Below, piece by piece: positions 63,308 to 64,000 of a stretch of DNA of 64,000 bases (position 1 is the first letter of the stretch; each line of letters opens with the position of its first letter). Source of the stretch: JAGVPT01 sp963772165 (GTDB lineage Bacteria; Bacteroidota; Ignavibacteria; UBA10030; UBA8401). Both the position numbers and the translations under genes were made by a program. The notes beneath the pieces were generated by a model, which was not told the DNA's origin, searched no databases, and saw only the letters and a list, made by a program, of their open reading frames with translations. The stretch is from contig CAVYWA010000009.1 in NCBI GenBank assembly GCA_963772165.1, forward strand, positions 401,280-465,279, read 5' to 3'.

Positions 63308-63459
63308 GCCTAACGGACCGGAGCTAAGCTGCGGCGACGAACAGCCGCAGCCATGTAGTTCGCTGCGCGGACGTTCCGGTCATCGGCACTAAGTCCGTCC
63401 AACACCGCGCGGCGAAATCGTCGACGGCTGGTTCCGTCAGCTTGAGCGACTGGTTAGGG
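63308..63459 (-). repeat. attC 22
   Basis: 152 bp, type-3 centre (CCATGTAGTTCGCTGCGCGG) like attC 3. Confidence 0.85.
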
Positions 63460-63469
63460 CGCAAGTGCC

Positions 63470-64000
63470 CTATTTAATTAACATCAGTTTTCTTGTGTTA
63501 ACAAAACTTCCTGCAGTTAATCTGTAGAAATACATGCCGCTCGACAATCGACTTGCGTCGAACGTCACTTCATAAAGGCCTGCGTTCTTTTGTTCGTTTA
63601 TAAGCGTTGCTACTTCTCTTCCGATGATGTCATAAACCTTCAACGTTACGAAATTATTTACTGGCAGTTGATAGCTTATTTTCGTTGAAGGATTGAAAGG
63701 ATTGGGATAATTTTGAGATAATGAATAGGAATTCGGAATCTCCTTCTTCGCGCTTGTGACCGATGTTATGACCTTGCCTGCAGGCACGCCAGTCCTTTGA
63801 TTATTACCTTGGAAAATACCCGATACAGGAACTCTTGGCGCGCTATTCGCTTTGGTTAGATGCGCCGCCATGGGAAATACCGGCGCACCGAAGAGTCGGC
63901 ATTATCAGGAAACGCGGATCAGTTTTCCGCCGATTGTTCCCGCGTAAAGCACGCCATTATTGTAAAGCAACGGTGCATCTACGCTTGTGCTGTCTTGATA
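63470..64000 (-). CDS. T9SS-sorted surface protein, partial at the window edge
   Basis: From the in-frame Met at 63871 down to 63470 a linker (SGIFQGNNQRTGVPAGK) leads to a T9SS type A tail: SQNYPNPFNPSTKISYQLP, VTLKVYDIIGREVATLINE, SGMYFYRLTAGSFVNTRK. Upstream of two stops (about 63905), APLLYNNGVLYAGTIGGKLIRVS is open to the window end and is propeller-like (PQQ/YVTN type). The break is probably indel-caused. Cargo identity lies beyond 64000. Confidence 0.65.

Larger units (their letters stand above)
38670..64000 (-). mobile_element. Integron gene-cassette array (attC-rich), no integrase in window
   Basis: Twenty-two sites of 149-155 bp begin with RYYYAAC-type cores (CCTAAC) and end GTTAGGC/GTTAGAA/GTTAGGG. 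The inner boxes are CTAAGCTG on the left and the complement of CTCAAGCTG on the right. In attC sites the L'' box carries one extra base; here the extra C is read on the minus strand, so all sites point left, as do nearly all genes. Central sequences vary (at least three types), as attC terminal structures do. The recombination platform is predicted to the right of 64000. The degenerate site at 38670 marks the distal end. Confidence 0.88.

Noticed and set aside
42351..63459. Repeats of the array as CRISPR or generic REP sequences
   Set aside because: Units are ~150 bp with variable centres, spacers are 220 bp to 3.5 kb and contain genes. The box asymmetry fits attC, not CRISPR.

Overview
The window is 64 kb of chromosome from an FCB-group bacterium, most likely an uncultured Ignavibacteriota/Bacteroidota lineage. 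The evidence is several proteins ending in the type IX secretion (Por/T9SS) C-terminal sorting domain, a TonB-dependent receptor paired with a DUF4249 lipoprotein, an OprB-type porin, and YCF48/BNR-type beta-propellers. The left 30 kb is moderately GC-rich housekeeping sequence. The right 26 kb is AT-richer and accessory.

Region 1 (1-32 kb) is mostly backbone. It holds an OprB porin, a DUF5060/glycoside hydrolase, a T9SS-sorted surface protein, and an operon of gluconate-2-dehydrogenase subunit 3, GMC oxidoreductase and nine-haem cytochrome c. These are followed by dut, an AI-2E exporter, an RsmI-type methyltransferase, a DipZ-like thioredoxin-fold protein, nitronate monooxygenase, metH, gpmA, ferredoxin, an MBL hydrolase, a Rieske protein, queG, trxB, three tandem hsp20 genes, an FKBP isomerase, a thioredoxin-like protein and a ZIP transporter. 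Between 29.8 and 32.6 kb gene remnants accumulate (SPFH tail, orphan T9SS tail). Region 2 (32.6-37.7 kb) is an AT-richer set of oxidoreductases (NmrA-like, SDR, epimerase, aldo/keto reductase) with an AraC regulator, ending at a tRNA-Gln(CTG).

Region 3 (38.7-64 kb) is the main discovery: a large integron gene-cassette array. Twenty-two attC sites of about 150 bp, plus one degenerate remnant, separate short cassettes. The asymmetry of the L boxes (CTCAAGCTG against CTAAGCTG) puts every attC in minus orientation, matching the minus-strand genes. The attI/IntI platform, if present, should therefore lie beyond position 64000, and the array's old distal end is at about 38.67 kb. No integrase is in the window. 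Cargo includes secreted or membrane hypothetical proteins, a 3.5-kb TonB receptor + DUF4249 cassette, and several T9SS-sorted or lipoprotein beta-propellers. Also present are a possible TIR/deoxyribosyltransferase-like protein, a possible HELFH zinc protease, and two families of gene-less cassettes (three and two copies) with conserved hairpins. An IS3/IS407-type insertion sequence sits in the distal part and has truncated its neighbours.

At least ten genes, including trxB, are split by single-base indels. Several lie in homopolymers, so consensus error must be excluded before calling them pseudogenes or programmed frameshifts.
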